Source: Armatimonadota bacterium
GTDB lineage: Bacteria; Armatimonadota; Zipacnadia; UBA1398; JAKPQA01
Reading direction: 5' to 3'
Assembly (NCBI GenBank): GCA_029547025.1
Contig: JAKPQA010000182.1
Span: forward strand, 1 to 64,000
Length of the DNA: 64,000 nucleotides
Shown here piece after piece: positions 54,299-63,585 of this stretch. The notes beneath the pieces are model-generated. The model was not told the DNA's origin. It made no database searches and saw only the letters and a program-made list of their open reading frames with translations. The first letter of the stretch is position 1. Each line of letters opens with the position of its first letter. A program made the translations under genes and the position numbers.

Positions 54299-55720
54299 TC
54301 AGTCGCCTTCGCCGAGTGAGTCCGGTGATCGGATTGCCGATGTGATGTCGGCAATAAGTTGAGCCGCTCCGGTGTCCGTCTCCAACATGTCGCGCACCTT
54401 CTGGCAGGCATGGAGCACGGTGGAGTGGTCGCGGCCGCCGAAGACGGTGCCGATCTGCACGGTCGAGGCCTGGCCGAGTTCTCGGGCGAGGTACATGGCG
54501 ATCTGCCGCGGCACGACGACCGCGCGATCGCGCCGTTTGCCGGCAAGTTCCTCAGGCTTGAGGCCAAAGTGCCGGGCCACAGCATCCCGAACCTGGCGGG
54601 GCGTAATCCGAACATGGCCGTCGCGCGACGCATAGTCAGCCAGCCATTCCCGTGCGGTCTCAAGCGTAATGTTCGATCCCGTGAGACTGGCACTGGCAAT
54701 GACCCGTGTCAGAGCGCCCTCGAGAGCCCGCACACTGGATCGGACCATGTCAGCGATGTATTTGAGGACCTCATCGGGAACGCGTGCCTGTTCGCTGGAT
54801 GCCTTGCGTTGCAGGATGGCGAAGCGCGTCTCCTCATCGGGCATCCTGATATCCGTGAGGAGTCCCATCTCAAAACGCGACCGCAGGCGATCATCCATGA
54901 TCTGCAGATCCTGCGGGGTACGGTCACTGGATATGACAATCTGCTTGTTGGTCTCGTAGAGTGCATTGAAGGTATGAAAGAACTCTGCTTCCGTGCGGGA
55001 CTGCTCCTTGGAGGCAATGAACTGGATGTCGTCCACGAGCCACAGGTCCACGGTCCGATAGGCCTGCCGAAACGCGTCGGTCCGGCCGTCGCGGATGGCA
55101 GTGACCACGTGATTTAGAAATGTTTCCCCAGATATATAAACGACGCGGATGCCGGGGTTGGCCTGAAGAGCATGGTGTCCGATGGCCTGCATCAGGTGGG
55201 TCTTGCCGAGCCCAACACCCCCGTAGATGAAGAGGGGGTTATATGTGCGTCCGGGCGAGTTGGCCACATTCTGGGCCGCGGCATGGGCCAAACGGTTGCT
55301 GCTGCCCACCACGAAGCAGTCGAACGTGTACCGAGGGTTGAGGGCGAGAGAGCTGAACCCGAGCATGTCGCTGCCCGAGGCCGAGGAGACCTCGGGGGCC
55401 GCCGGGGTGGGCCCCTTCTCGGGTTCGACCGTGGGTGAGGCGGCGGGGCGGAGCATGACGAACTTCACGCGGATAGCCCGGCGGAGCTGGTCGGAGAGCA
55501 CGGACTCGAACGTACGGGAATAGCGTTCCTCGAGGCGGGATCGGGCGAACTCGTTGGTGGCGCCGATGGTCAGAATGGGGCCCTCAAGGCTAACCGGACG
55601 CAGGTTGTCTAAGTAAGCGTTCCGTGCCCAATCACCCATTTGGGCACCGATGTCCCTGATCGCGCCATGCCAGGCCCGATCCAGCTCCGCCGTCAGGCCT
55701 CCTGACTCCCTGCGATGCAT
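54299..55720 (-). CDS. dnaA: Chromosomal replication initiator DnaA
   Basis: NPRYTFDCFVVGSSNRLAHAAAQNVANSPGRTYNPLFIYGGVGLGKTHLMQAIGHHAL; LWLVDDIQFIASKEQSRTEAEFFHTFNAL; domain IV GRDHSTVLHACQKV. ORF extends to 55780; ATG 55720 likely. Confidence 0.97.
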   Translation of the reverse strand: MHRRESGGLTAELDRAWHGAIRDIGAQMGDWARNAYLDNLRPVSLEGPILTIGATNEFARSRLEERYSRTFESVLSDQLRRAIRVKFVMLRPAASPTVEPEKGPTPAAPEVSSASGSDMLGFSSLALNPRYTFDCFVVGSSNRLAHAAAQNVANSPGRTYNPLFIYGGVGLGKTHLMQAIGHHALQANPGIRVVYISGETFLNHVVTAIRDGRTDAFRQAYRTVDLWLVDDIQFIASKEQSRTEAEFFHTFNALYETNKQIVISSDRTPQDLQIMDDRLRSRFEMGLLTDIRMPDEETRFAILQRKASSEQARVPDEVLKYIADMVRSSVRALEGALTRVIASASLTGSNITLETAREWLADYASRDGHVRITPRQVRDAVARHFGLKPEELAGKRRDRAVVVPRQIAMYLARELGQASTVQIGTVFGGRDHSTVLHACQKVRDMLETDTGAAQLIADITSAIRSPDSLGEGD

Positions 55721-55812
55721 CCCGCTCAGCTCCTCAGTCCCATACAACCCGGACCCGTACCCGGATCCGCCCCGCACCACTCGCCGCTCACCCCACCCTC
55801 GTTAACCTGGGG

Positions 55813-56646
55813 TCATGTCCCCGTGAATGAGCGCACCAACTCCAGACCTTCCGCGGTGAGAACGCGCTTCCCCTTACCCACGTACTGCACCAGCCCCATG
55901 GCCTCCATGCGCCCCATCTCGCGATGAGCCGTCGCCAAGGCGACTCCGAGCTCCTTGGCGAGGACTGAAGGGCCTGCATGCTGACTCTCGGCCAGCACCA
56001 GAAGCGCCCGCTTCTGCCGTTCGTTGAGGTGGAAGCCCGGGCGGAGTCCGGCAGCCAGTCGGGGCGCACCCGGAGCGGACGCATCGACCGGAGCCTGCAG
56101 CGGTTCGGCGAGCGTGACCACGGCGCCCCGACCAAGGTTGTCCTCGACCCGAACGCTCCCTTGGAGGCGGCTCATGCTCTCGGACGCCACCACGAACCCG
56201 GAGCCCACGCCTTTGATGTACTGCCGCATCCACGGAGCAGCCGTCGTGAACCCTGGCAACATGCAGCGCTCCTTGTCCGGGATACCGCATCCCTGGTCCG
56301 ACACGACGATCCGGTGCCCACCATCCAGGATGCTGATTGTGGCGCCGGCACACCCCGCATGGACGAGGTTCTCCACGATCTCTCGGATGGCCGTGTGAGC
56401 GATCCGGCCCCCGAGTTCCCGGGCCAGCGCGTAAGTCCGAATGCTGGCGCGTCCCAGCAACTCCGTGAGCGATCCGGCCGTGACATCCTCGACCATCGGA
56501 GCCTCCAGCCCCTCGCGGTAGACCGCAATTCGGATGGAGGAACCCGAATCCTTCCGGCCCATCGGAGGGCCAGGACGGGAAAGCAGCCGGGCATGTTTCC
56601 AGGTTCTTCCGTGGGGAGCGAAAGGCTTTCGGATACGGACTCTCAC
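55813..56646 (-). CDS. HATPase_c (anti-sigma-like) + winged-helix protein adjacent to dnaA
   Basis: IAHTAIREIVENLVHAGCAGATISILDGGHRIVVSDQGCGIPDKERCMLPGFTTA (GHKL N/G1 boxes) then wHTH NERQKRALLVLAESQHAGPSVLAKELGVALATAHREMGRMEAMGLVQYVGKGKRVLTAEG. Confidence 0.75.
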   Translation of the reverse strand: MRVRIRKPFAPHGRTWKHARLLSRPGPPMGRKDSGSSIRIAVYREGLEAPMVEDVTAGSLTELLGRASIRTYALARELGGRIAHTAIREIVENLVHAGCAGATISILDGGHRIVVSDQGCGIPDKERCMLPGFTTAAPWMRQYIKGVGSGFVVASESMSRLQGSVRVEDNLGRGAVVTLAEPLQAPVDASAPGAPRLAAGLRPGFHLNERQKRALLVLAESQHAGPSVLAKELGVALATAHREMGRMEAMGLVQYVGKGKRVLTAEGLELVRSFTGT

Positions 56647-56779
56647 GCCAAGACCTCCCCGGCGTACCTTGGGCTACCGTACCTATTGGACGGCACGCTT
56701 TCCGGCCCAGGGGCGGGTTCGCACGCGGACCGAAAGGTCACCTGCTTGCCTTTCACGGCTCGGAAGGCCATGGCAATCC

Positions 56780-56939
56780 TGTGGATAACCCGTACCACGG
56801 TGCGACCGAGTACCGCGCCCGGCGCCCCGAAGGATGCGGGCCACCGTACAGGGCCTCCAACGCTGGCGGTACAAGCCTTGGAGGCAGATCGTCGCACACC
56901 TGGAAGGTTTTCCACAGAGTTATCCACAGGTGTGGAAAA
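56780..56939. promoter_or_regulatory. Second DnaA-box cluster (candidate oriC part)
   Basis: TGTGGATAA 56780-56788; TTTTCCACA 56908-56916; perfect TTATCCACA 56920-56928; TGTGGAAAA 56931-56939. Confidence 0.75.
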
Positions 56940-57196
56940 GATTCTGTCCGGGAATCTTTGGCCCGTCGCCACATCGTTGGCAAGGTGACTCCCATACGCA
57001 GGCCGGACCGGCGGCAAGCACGACGTTTCCACGGCAGTGTACGGACTCATCCCCAAGCTCCCCATCCAGAGGTGGCGGATTCTAGCGTACCCATTAGGGA
57101 GCTGCAATGGACGCAAAGGCCGTGGTTCAGCCACAGGATCAGAGGGCGCTCCTGCAGTCCGATGGGCCCGCTTTCCCCCCGGGCCAGAGAGGACCG

Positions 57197-57646
57197 TCAG
57201 CGATGGCGGGAAATGGGGCGGCGGACGTGAAGGGTCTCGCGATCGCAGTCCTGGATGTAGCGGGCCAGGCGCGATCGGAGGGAGGGATTCGGCATGCTGA
57301 GGGCCAGGGCCACGCGAAGCTCGGACCGCGTGCTTGCGAGTTCGCGCCAGACCACCCGCGCGCCAACGGTGGGCACTCCATCGCACGCCTGGCCCGAGGA
57401 GTCCCAGGCTTGAGACGGGTCGAGGAAGGCCAGGTAGGCCACACCGGCCGATCCCGGGGCGATCGACCGCATCGTCGTGTGGGCTCGACAGGGGAGGGCG
57501 ACCCGCATGCCCGCGCAACTCAGGTCAAGCACATGGCCGCCCAAGGGCGCGGGAAGGCCGTCGATCCGGATGGCGACCGGTGCCGTGTAGGGCACGGGAC
57601 GTGCCCGGAACGCCTCACGCCGCTGGAGGACTGAAGAGTGTCGCAC
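57197..57646 (-). CDS. PilZ-domain-like protein
   Basis: LQRREAFRARPVPYTAPVAIRIDGLPAPLGGHVLDLSCAGMRVALPCRAH (RxxxR ... DLSxxGM). Confidence 0.72.
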   Translation of the reverse strand: MRHSSVLQRREAFRARPVPYTAPVAIRIDGLPAPLGGHVLDLSCAGMRVALPCRAHTTMRSIAPGSAGVAYLAFLDPSQAWDSSGQACDGVPTVGARVVWRELASTRSELRVALALSMPNPSLRSRLARYIQDCDRETLHVRRPISRHR

Positions 57647-57755
57647 GTCGCCGCCTTGTCGCTCGACTCAGGGTTGCCGGCCGTGCCAGGAGCGCGGCTC
57701 ATAAGAGTCTTCGGCAGACAGAGACCGCCCCTTGACCCGTTCGGGCACACCAAGA

Positions 57756-57789
57756 GGCCCCGCACGCGCGAGAGCGGCAGTGCGGGGCC
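57756..57789 (-). terminator. Hairpin downstream of CarboxypepD_reg-like lipoprotein gene
   Basis: GGCCCCGCAC (57756-57765) / GTGCGGGGCC (57780-57789), 10-bp perfect stem. Confidence 0.6.
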
Positions 57790-57817
57790 GGCGATGTGAG
57801 TCGATAGATGCCCGAGC

Positions 57818-58273
57818 CTAGAGACTGGGTGGGCTCGGCGGCAGCTCGGTGTTGAGCGTGATGTTCCCGAGGTTCAGACTCGGCTCGGTGGCCGTGAGCC
57901 GGAAGGTGCCCGAAGAGCCACGGAGGCTTCGCCCACTGACGACCGCCTGCGCGATAACCTGGACATCCCGGTTCGCCGCCACACTGGCGAAGGAGAACTC
58001 GCCCACGGCGTTGGTCGTGGTGGTCGCCAGCGGCGTGGTCAGATCTGAGGCAGCCACGAGCTGGCATGTGGCCGAGGCCACCGGCGCGCCGGAGGCGTTG
58101 ACCACCACACCCACGATGGTGCCATCGGCCAGACCACCATTTCCGTTGTTGTTATTGTTGTTATCGCCATAGTCCGGCACCAGGCCGCCGCCGCCACAAC
58201 CGGAGAAACCCACGGCCACAGCGACTGCGAGGCAGACAATGAGCACCGCCACACGCCGGGTTTGCATGTTCAT
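57818..58273 (-). CDS. Lipoprotein with carboxypeptidase-regulatory-like domain
   Basis: MNMQTRRVAVLIVCLAVAVAVGFSGCGGGG lipobox; NNNNNN linker; GTIVGVVVNASGAPVASATCQLVAASDLTTPLATTTTNAVGEFSFASV. Confidence 0.75.
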   Translation of the reverse strand: MNMQTRRVAVLIVCLAVAVAVGFSGCGGGGLVPDYGDNNNNNNGNGGLADGTIVGVVVNASGAPVASATCQLVAASDLTTPLATTTTNAVGEFSFASVAANRDVQVIAQAVVSGRSLRGSSGTFRLTATEPSLNLGNITLNTELPPSPPSL

Positions 58274-58531
58274 GCGATGACGCCTCCCACGGACCCATTC
58301 TCCGAGGCCCGGCCATGTCCTGCGCCCGAGCCGCGCCATAGTATTCACCCGAAGCCGAGCGAGACCTGTCGCCACCGTCAGGCACCGGCAGACGATCCAG
58401 AGATCCGTGTCTCGCACCGAATCTAACGAACACGGGCGCCGGACCGTCTCGGGAATCGACACCCGCAGCGGCCCCGTTGTCCCAATGGGCCGGGAGACAT
58501 GCCGGTTCATCGCCAGACCACGGCCGCGATC

Positions 58532-59686
58532 TCAAGTGCCATGCACCAGAGTCAGATCGACGTCGCGGCGGACCTCGCCGGGGAGGATGCTGACAGTGAC
58601 CTCCGCGGCGTCGAACCCGGGGAGACTGGCGCGGACCACATAGTCGCCCGCAGGCACGAGGACACCGTACCAGGTGCCCCTCTCAATGATATAGCGCGCG
58701 GCGGGCGAGCTGGCGCCCACGGGCGTCACCACCACGGTCACACCGGCCGCCGAAGCCAAGCCCTCGACGGTGACATTGCCGCCGATGTTGTAGGCCGTCG
58801 GGGGCGGGTCCTCGCTGATGGATGACATCTGGATCTGGATGGGATCGCTTTCGGCCAGGATCAGAGCCGACACGTAGGCCGGGTCGTAGCCCTGGAGCGT
58901 GGCCGAGAAGGTGCGCACGCCGACCAGCACGCTCGAGAGTGTGAAGGCTCCGGCCGAGTCGGTGGTGGCGGTGTCTGTCGACTCATCGACGGCGACCAGG
59001 ACCCCGGCCAGGGGCTCGCGCGTCTTGACGTCGACGACGGTCCCTCTCACCGGAACTCGCGCCGTCCCGGGCGTGAGTTTTAGATTGATGAACCGATTAG
59101 AGCCCTGGCCCGGCAGTACCGTGACGACCTGCTTGGCGGGAATGTAGCCTTCGAGCGTCGCCGTGACGCTGGTCTCGCCCACGGGGATCCCGCTGATCTG
59201 GAACTTGCCCTCACTGGATGTGTGAGCCGTCTGCTGATCGACCACGGTGCCCAGGCGCTCGACCGTGGCGGTGACCGGGATCTGAGCGAGGGGCTCGCCG
59301 GTGCTCGAGTTGGTGAGCTGCCCGTTGATGGTGCCGGCCTGCAGCTCGTCAGCCACCGCATGGAGGGCGACGACCAGGTCTCCCGCAGACTGCAGGTTCA
59401 GGCCCTCGTCGATGGTGCGGTAGCCATCGCGCGAGACCGTGAGGTAGGTGTTCATGCTCTCGACGGGGATGTCGTCGAACCGGAAGCCGCCCTCGGCGTC
59501 GGTCCGCGTCTGAAGCCCCGAGAGCACGACCACCGCATCGGCCACCGGTTCGGCCGGGTCGGTACCGTATACGACGACCCGACCGATGGCCACCGCATAG
59601 GTCTGGAACTCTCGCGGCGCACAGCCCCCCAGCGCGCACAGGGCCAGACAGACCGCCAGCGCTCCAGCGGAGGTCACCCGGCTCAT
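58532..59686 (-). CDS. Lipoprotein with repeated carboxypeptidase-regulatory-like domains
   Basis: LCALGGCAPRE lipobox; repeats like VPVRGTVVDVKTREPLAGVLVAVDESTDTATTDSAGAFTLSSVLVGVRTFSATLQGY. Confidence 0.8.
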   Translation of the reverse strand: MSRVTSAGALAVCLALCALGGCAPREFQTYAVAIGRVVVYGTDPAEPVADAVVVLSGLQTRTDAEGGFRFDDIPVESMNTYLTVSRDGYRTIDEGLNLQSAGDLVVALHAVADELQAGTINGQLTNSSTGEPLAQIPVTATVERLGTVVDQQTAHTSSEGKFQISGIPVGETSVTATLEGYIPAKQVVTVLPGQGSNRFINLKLTPGTARVPVRGTVVDVKTREPLAGVLVAVDESTDTATTDSAGAFTLSSVLVGVRTFSATLQGYDPAYVSALILAESDPIQIQMSSISEDPPPTAYNIGGNVTVEGLASAAGVTVVVTPVGASSPAARYIIERGTWYGVLVPAGDYVVRASLPGFDAAEVTVSILPGEVRRDVDLTLVHGT

Positions 59687-62421
59687 GAGCCCACCGACTC
59701 GAGGGTAACCCAGAGCAACCGGGGACTCGGTGTGACCGCCAACGGCCCGAACCGGCCCGGGCCTCGGGACGGCAGGGCGGCCCCTGTCGTGGCATCACAG
59801 ATGCCCAGCCGCCAGCCGGGCGGGACGTTCTCGGCGCAGAGGACCGCCGGCAGGGAGCCGTCGACCGCCCCGACCCGGATCGTGTAGGTCACGACTCCAC
59901 CCTTCACGGGACGAACCTCGCGCGCCAGCCCACACTCGGGGCCGCCGTCGGCCAGGGCGGACACGATGAGTGGCTGTCCGGGCCCGGGGGGCAGAGCCTC
60001 GACATCGAAGGAGGGATCGAAGCCCTCGCTGGCACCGCGTGCCGCGCCCAACAGCACGGAAGCGGTCACTCCGGAAGGGGGCTCGGCCCGCAGCCGCACG
60101 GCCCATTCGGGCTCCGGCACCGAGCGAACGCCCGCGCGCACCGAAGACGCGGCGGCAGTCGGGTTCGGCACCGTGACCGTCACGCCGCTGACCTTGCAGT
60201 ACATCCAGTAGCCGGACCACGGGACCAGGCTGCTCGCTTCCTGGTAGCCGGCGGCCTCGGTGTAGCCGAACACCAGGCCGCGCACCCAGGCGTTCTGCAC
60301 GGCTTGGGCGAAGCTGACCGAGCCCGAGCCGTTGTCGACGGCCAGGTCGGCGACGTTGACGTTCTGGGTGAACGGACAGCCGACCAGGTTCCACCCCGGT
60401 GTGAGGTAGAGCTTGTGGGACATTCCCGCCGGGATGACATCGGCCTCGAACTGGACCTGCAGGGGCGAGGTCACCCGCAACCAATAACCCCGGCCGGGGA
60501 CGAGAGGCGGCATGAACGGGTAGACCTCGTAGAGCTCATCCTGCCGGGCTGGATCCCAGTAGGCCATGAGGAGTTGCGAGGGGTCCACGCCAAGCGCGGC
60601 TGAGTCCTCGGTGGCCACGGGATAGCCGGGCACGGACATGAGGTGCATGCCCGCGGTACCCGCCGCGAAGTAGTGGGAAAGAGTCTGGCGCTCCAGGATG
60701 CTCGGCAAGATGACATAGAAAAAGTAGCCGGTATTCACCTGACGAGTCGTGGAGACGCCATCGGCGTCGGTGAAGGTGAAGCGCACCTTGGCGGGATAGG
60801 AGTCGACGCCGCCAACTCGCGATCCGAAGGCCCCCTGGGACACAGTGATGTTCTCGGACGATCCCCCGTTGAAGGACACGCTCACGGTGCCGTCATCCCG
60901 CCCGATCGCTGCCCCGAGTATCGAGCTGCCGGTGGCCTCGGTCTCGCCCCGCACCATGTAGGGGAAGATGAGCTGCCGCTGGACGGAGCCGATCGCCACG
61001 GTGACCGTGATGCGCTGAGCGCCGCCAATGTTGTACAGCGACCCCACGTAGTAGCCCTGCCCGGCATCGGTGCCCACGCCGGGGATGGAGACCTCGTAGC
61101 CCTCCTGCACATACAGGGAGAACGCGGCGGTGTAGTCGAAGAACTCGAGCACGGCGCCACCCGAGCGCGGCGTCTCGCGGCCGTCTTCGGTGGCAACGAA
61201 GGTATCGATGACGAGAATCAGCCGGTCGTGTTCGGGGAGTGAGTAGATGTAGGTGCGGTCACCGACGTCGAGGCTGGTGTCGAGAGCATATTGGCGACGG
61301 AACCACTCATAGAAGGATTGCCCTTCGACCGAGGGCAGCACGCTCGACGCGATCCTCGCCAGCACAGGCACGTTCCCGGCAGCGGTAGCGTCGGCGTTCC
61401 ACCGGGCGTAATAGGCATCATTGAACCGGGCGAAGAAGGTGGGGTCCTCGACCCAGCACTTGGACCAGGCAGCCGCAGCCATCCCGAGCCGCCACGTGAT
61501 CATGCCGTCGAACCCGGTGCCGAAGATGCGGTCATGCCCGAGTTCCGGGGTGTTGAGCAGCTCGTAAAGATTCGTCACGTACAATGAGCCATAGCTGGGG
61601 TCATAGGCCGGGTTGTAGATGCTGACGATGGCATCGGCCGCCGCGACGGAGAACCCCTGCTCCCACTGCTCGTAGTAGAACATGGCGTCGTCGTGGAAGG
61701 CGTGCAGGAGCTGCCGGACGATCATGACATGGTTCGCGTCGGCATTGTCGGTGAGCGCGGGGATGCGGATCTCATTGGCCGTGGCATCGTACACGCCGCC
61801 TGTGAGATCCGTGATGGTGTCATCTAGAACCAGGGTCACCGTGTTGCTGAAGGCGGGTTTGCCGTAGACCTGGACACAGACGGGATAGATGGCATCGACA
61901 AAGGCACTCAGCTCGGCTTGGGCCGCCGGGCTCCAGCCATCATAGGCGAAGGTCAGATCACCATTACCCGCACGCGCCAACCCTCTCGCCACGGCGTCGC
62001 GGTTGGGGAGGACGAGCTCGCCGTCACGAGTATGGATGAGGCGGCGTCCCAGCAGGAGCCGGGAACCGGCTGGCCTGGCGCCCACCGACGCGAGGAACCG
62101 GTGGAGCGACTGCGCGCCGGCATAGGACTCCGTGGAAGCCCCTCGAACGGACACACGGTCTGAGGCCGATGCGGGCTCCTCGACGAGTAGGGCATCGATT
62201 GGGCCCGAGGCCACCGTGGCGAACGGCAAGTTGACCGCGTTGCCGAAGCGAAAGGCGGCGCCCGCAGTGGCCATGCCGCCCGCTCCGGTTCCTGCCCCAC
62301 AGCCGCCCACCAGCACCCCCCAGGCGACCAGAAGGGCACCGAGCGCGGCCCGTCCCATGACCGGGCCTCGCAACACACCCATGTGGCACCGCCTCGCGCA
62401 CATCGCTTCGCTGATCTTCAC
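59683..62421 (-). CDS. Large surface lipoprotein with degenerate metallopeptidase-like region
   Basis: LVGGCGAG lipobox; VTLVLDDTITDLTGGVYDATANEIRIPALTDNADANHVMIVRQLLHAFHDDAMFYYEQWEQGFSVAAAD; 4-bp overlap with downstream gene. Confidence 0.6.
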   Translation of the reverse strand: MKISEAMCARRCHMGVLRGPVMGRAALGALLVAWGVLVGGCGAGTGAGGMATAGAAFRFGNAVNLPFATVASGPIDALLVEEPASASDRVSVRGASTESYAGAQSLHRFLASVGARPAGSRLLLGRRLIHTRDGELVLPNRDAVARGLARAGNGDLTFAYDGWSPAAQAELSAFVDAIYPVCVQVYGKPAFSNTVTLVLDDTITDLTGGVYDATANEIRIPALTDNADANHVMIVRQLLHAFHDDAMFYYEQWEQGFSVAAADAIVSIYNPAYDPSYGSLYVTNLYELLNTPELGHDRIFGTGFDGMITWRLGMAAAAWSKCWVEDPTFFARFNDAYYARWNADATAAGNVPVLARIASSVLPSVEGQSFYEWFRRQYALDTSLDVGDRTYIYSLPEHDRLILVIDTFVATEDGRETPRSGGAVLEFFDYTAAFSLYVQEGYEVSIPGVGTDAGQGYYVGSLYNIGGAQRITVTVAIGSVQRQLIFPYMVRGETEATGSSILGAAIGRDDGTVSVSFNGGSSENITVSQGAFGSRVGGVDSYPAKVRFTFTDADGVSTTRQVNTGYFFYVILPSILERQTLSHYFAAGTAGMHLMSVPGYPVATEDSAALGVDPSQLLMAYWDPARQDELYEVYPFMPPLVPGRGYWLRVTSPLQVQFEADVIPAGMSHKLYLTPGWNLVGCPFTQNVNVADLAVDNGSGSVSFAQAVQNAWVRGLVFGYTEAAGYQEASSLVPWSGYWMYCKVSGVTVTVPNPTAAASSVRAGVRSVPEPEWAVRLRAEPPSGVTASVLLGAARGASEGFDPSFDVEALPPGPGQPLIVSALADGGPECGLAREVRPVKGGVVTYTIRVGAVDGSLPAVLCAENVPPGWRLGICDATTGAALPSRGPGRFGPLAVTPSPRLLWVTLESVGS

Positions 62422-62634
62422 GAGTTAGACGTCCCGCTCACCGCCCTCGTCTCAGTCAGACGGTACCACAGGACCGAGGGTTCAGGCACGGACCTCCAGG
62501 GGCATGGACGCCCAGTTGGGGCCACGGGGCGCGGCCCGCACCCTGACCGGCTCCGAGCGGACGGTGGTGCGGTCGATTGGTGCTGACCTGAGGGGCCACC
62601 AGGCCATATACTGGGGCCGCAGCGGAGGTGAGCC

Positions 62635-63030
62635 ATGGACGCGCCGGACCATCGAGCGCCTCTCGGCTGGGTCTTCGTCGTCGTGGGCATTGCGGCGATC
62701 GTTGGGGGAATGACAGCCCGGCGGGAGCCTGCGGCACCGGAGAGCGGCGACGAGGCGCTGTTGGCGGCCATGGGCAGCCGCGAGCGGATTGAGGGCCGTC
62801 TCCGCGCCGAGGCCAAGGACCTGCTCGAATGGGAGATGCTGTCGACCGGGGAGCCGGTTCGCTCGGGCCGCATCGTGATCCCGGTATCGCCCGAGGGGCT
62901 GGGGGCGGTGACCATCGAACAACCGAAGTCTCCGAGACCGGGAACCATGATCGTCAGCGGCATCATACTGATCGGCATCGGCACGATCCTCAAGCTGTTC
63001 GCGCAGCCCAGTCCGCCGCCGGTCGCCTAG
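62635..63030 (+). CDS. Small two-TM membrane protein, unknown function
   Basis: MDAPDHRAPLGWVFVVVGIAAIVGGMTARR...GTMIVSGIILIGIGTILKLFAQPSPPPVA; ggaggtgagcc SD. Confidence 0.65.
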   Translation: MDAPDHRAPLGWVFVVVGIAAIVGGMTARREPAAPESGDEALLAAMGSRERIEGRLRAEAKDLLEWEMLSTGEPVRSGRIVIPVSPEGLGAVTIEQPKSPRPGTMIVSGIILIGIGTILKLFAQPSPPPVA

Positions 63031-63065
63031 ATCCATCGGCCGACTCACATACGGAGGGCCGCTCC

Positions 63066-63563
63066 ATGTCAGATCCAGGGTCACAGACCGATGCCAGGCA
63101 AGCCATGGAGCGTATCCTGGCCAGCCAGTCCGTCGGGCATCTGGGTCTCACCGACGCCGGTGAGGTCTATGTGGTGCCGCTGAACTACACGTACTCGCGG
63201 GGACGGATCTTGTTCCACTGCGCGCTGGAGGGCCGGAAGCTCGACATGATCCGCGCGAATCCCCGGGTCTGTTTCGAGGTGTCCTGCCAGGGCGCAGAAC
63301 CCCTTCCTCACGGGGGCGATCCATGCGACACGCCCTTCGAGAGCGTTATCTGCTGGGGTACGGCCCGGATCGTCGAGGACCTATCGGAACGGCGGGCCAT
63401 ACTCGACGAGTTCCAGATGCGCTTCGAGAAGCCTGGCGGTCCACGGGAGCCGGTCCCCATGGCCCGTGTCGAGCGCTGTGGGGCGGTGGAGATCGCCGTC
63501 TCGCGCATGACCGGACGCCGGGGACTGGGGCATCGGCCCGAGCGGTGGGAGTGGGTGGCATGA
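63066..63563 (+). CDS. Pyridoxamine 5'-phosphate oxidase-like FMN-binding protein
   Basis: MERILASQSVGHLGLTDAGEVYVVPLNYTYSRGRILFHCALEGRKLDMIRANPRVCFEV...SVICWGTARIVED. Confidence 0.88.
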   Translation: MSDPGSQTDARQAMERILASQSVGHLGLTDAGEVYVVPLNYTYSRGRILFHCALEGRKLDMIRANPRVCFEVSCQGAEPLPHGGDPCDTPFESVICWGTARIVEDLSERRAILDEFQMRFEKPGGPREPVPMARVERCGAVEIAVSRMTGRRGLGHRPERWEWVA

Positions 63564-63585
63564 GCGCCGCCCAGCAGGCGGGGCC

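Noticed and set aside
57107-57634. 175-aa plus-strand ORF
   Set aside because: Antisense to the PilZ-like gene, which has clear family residues.
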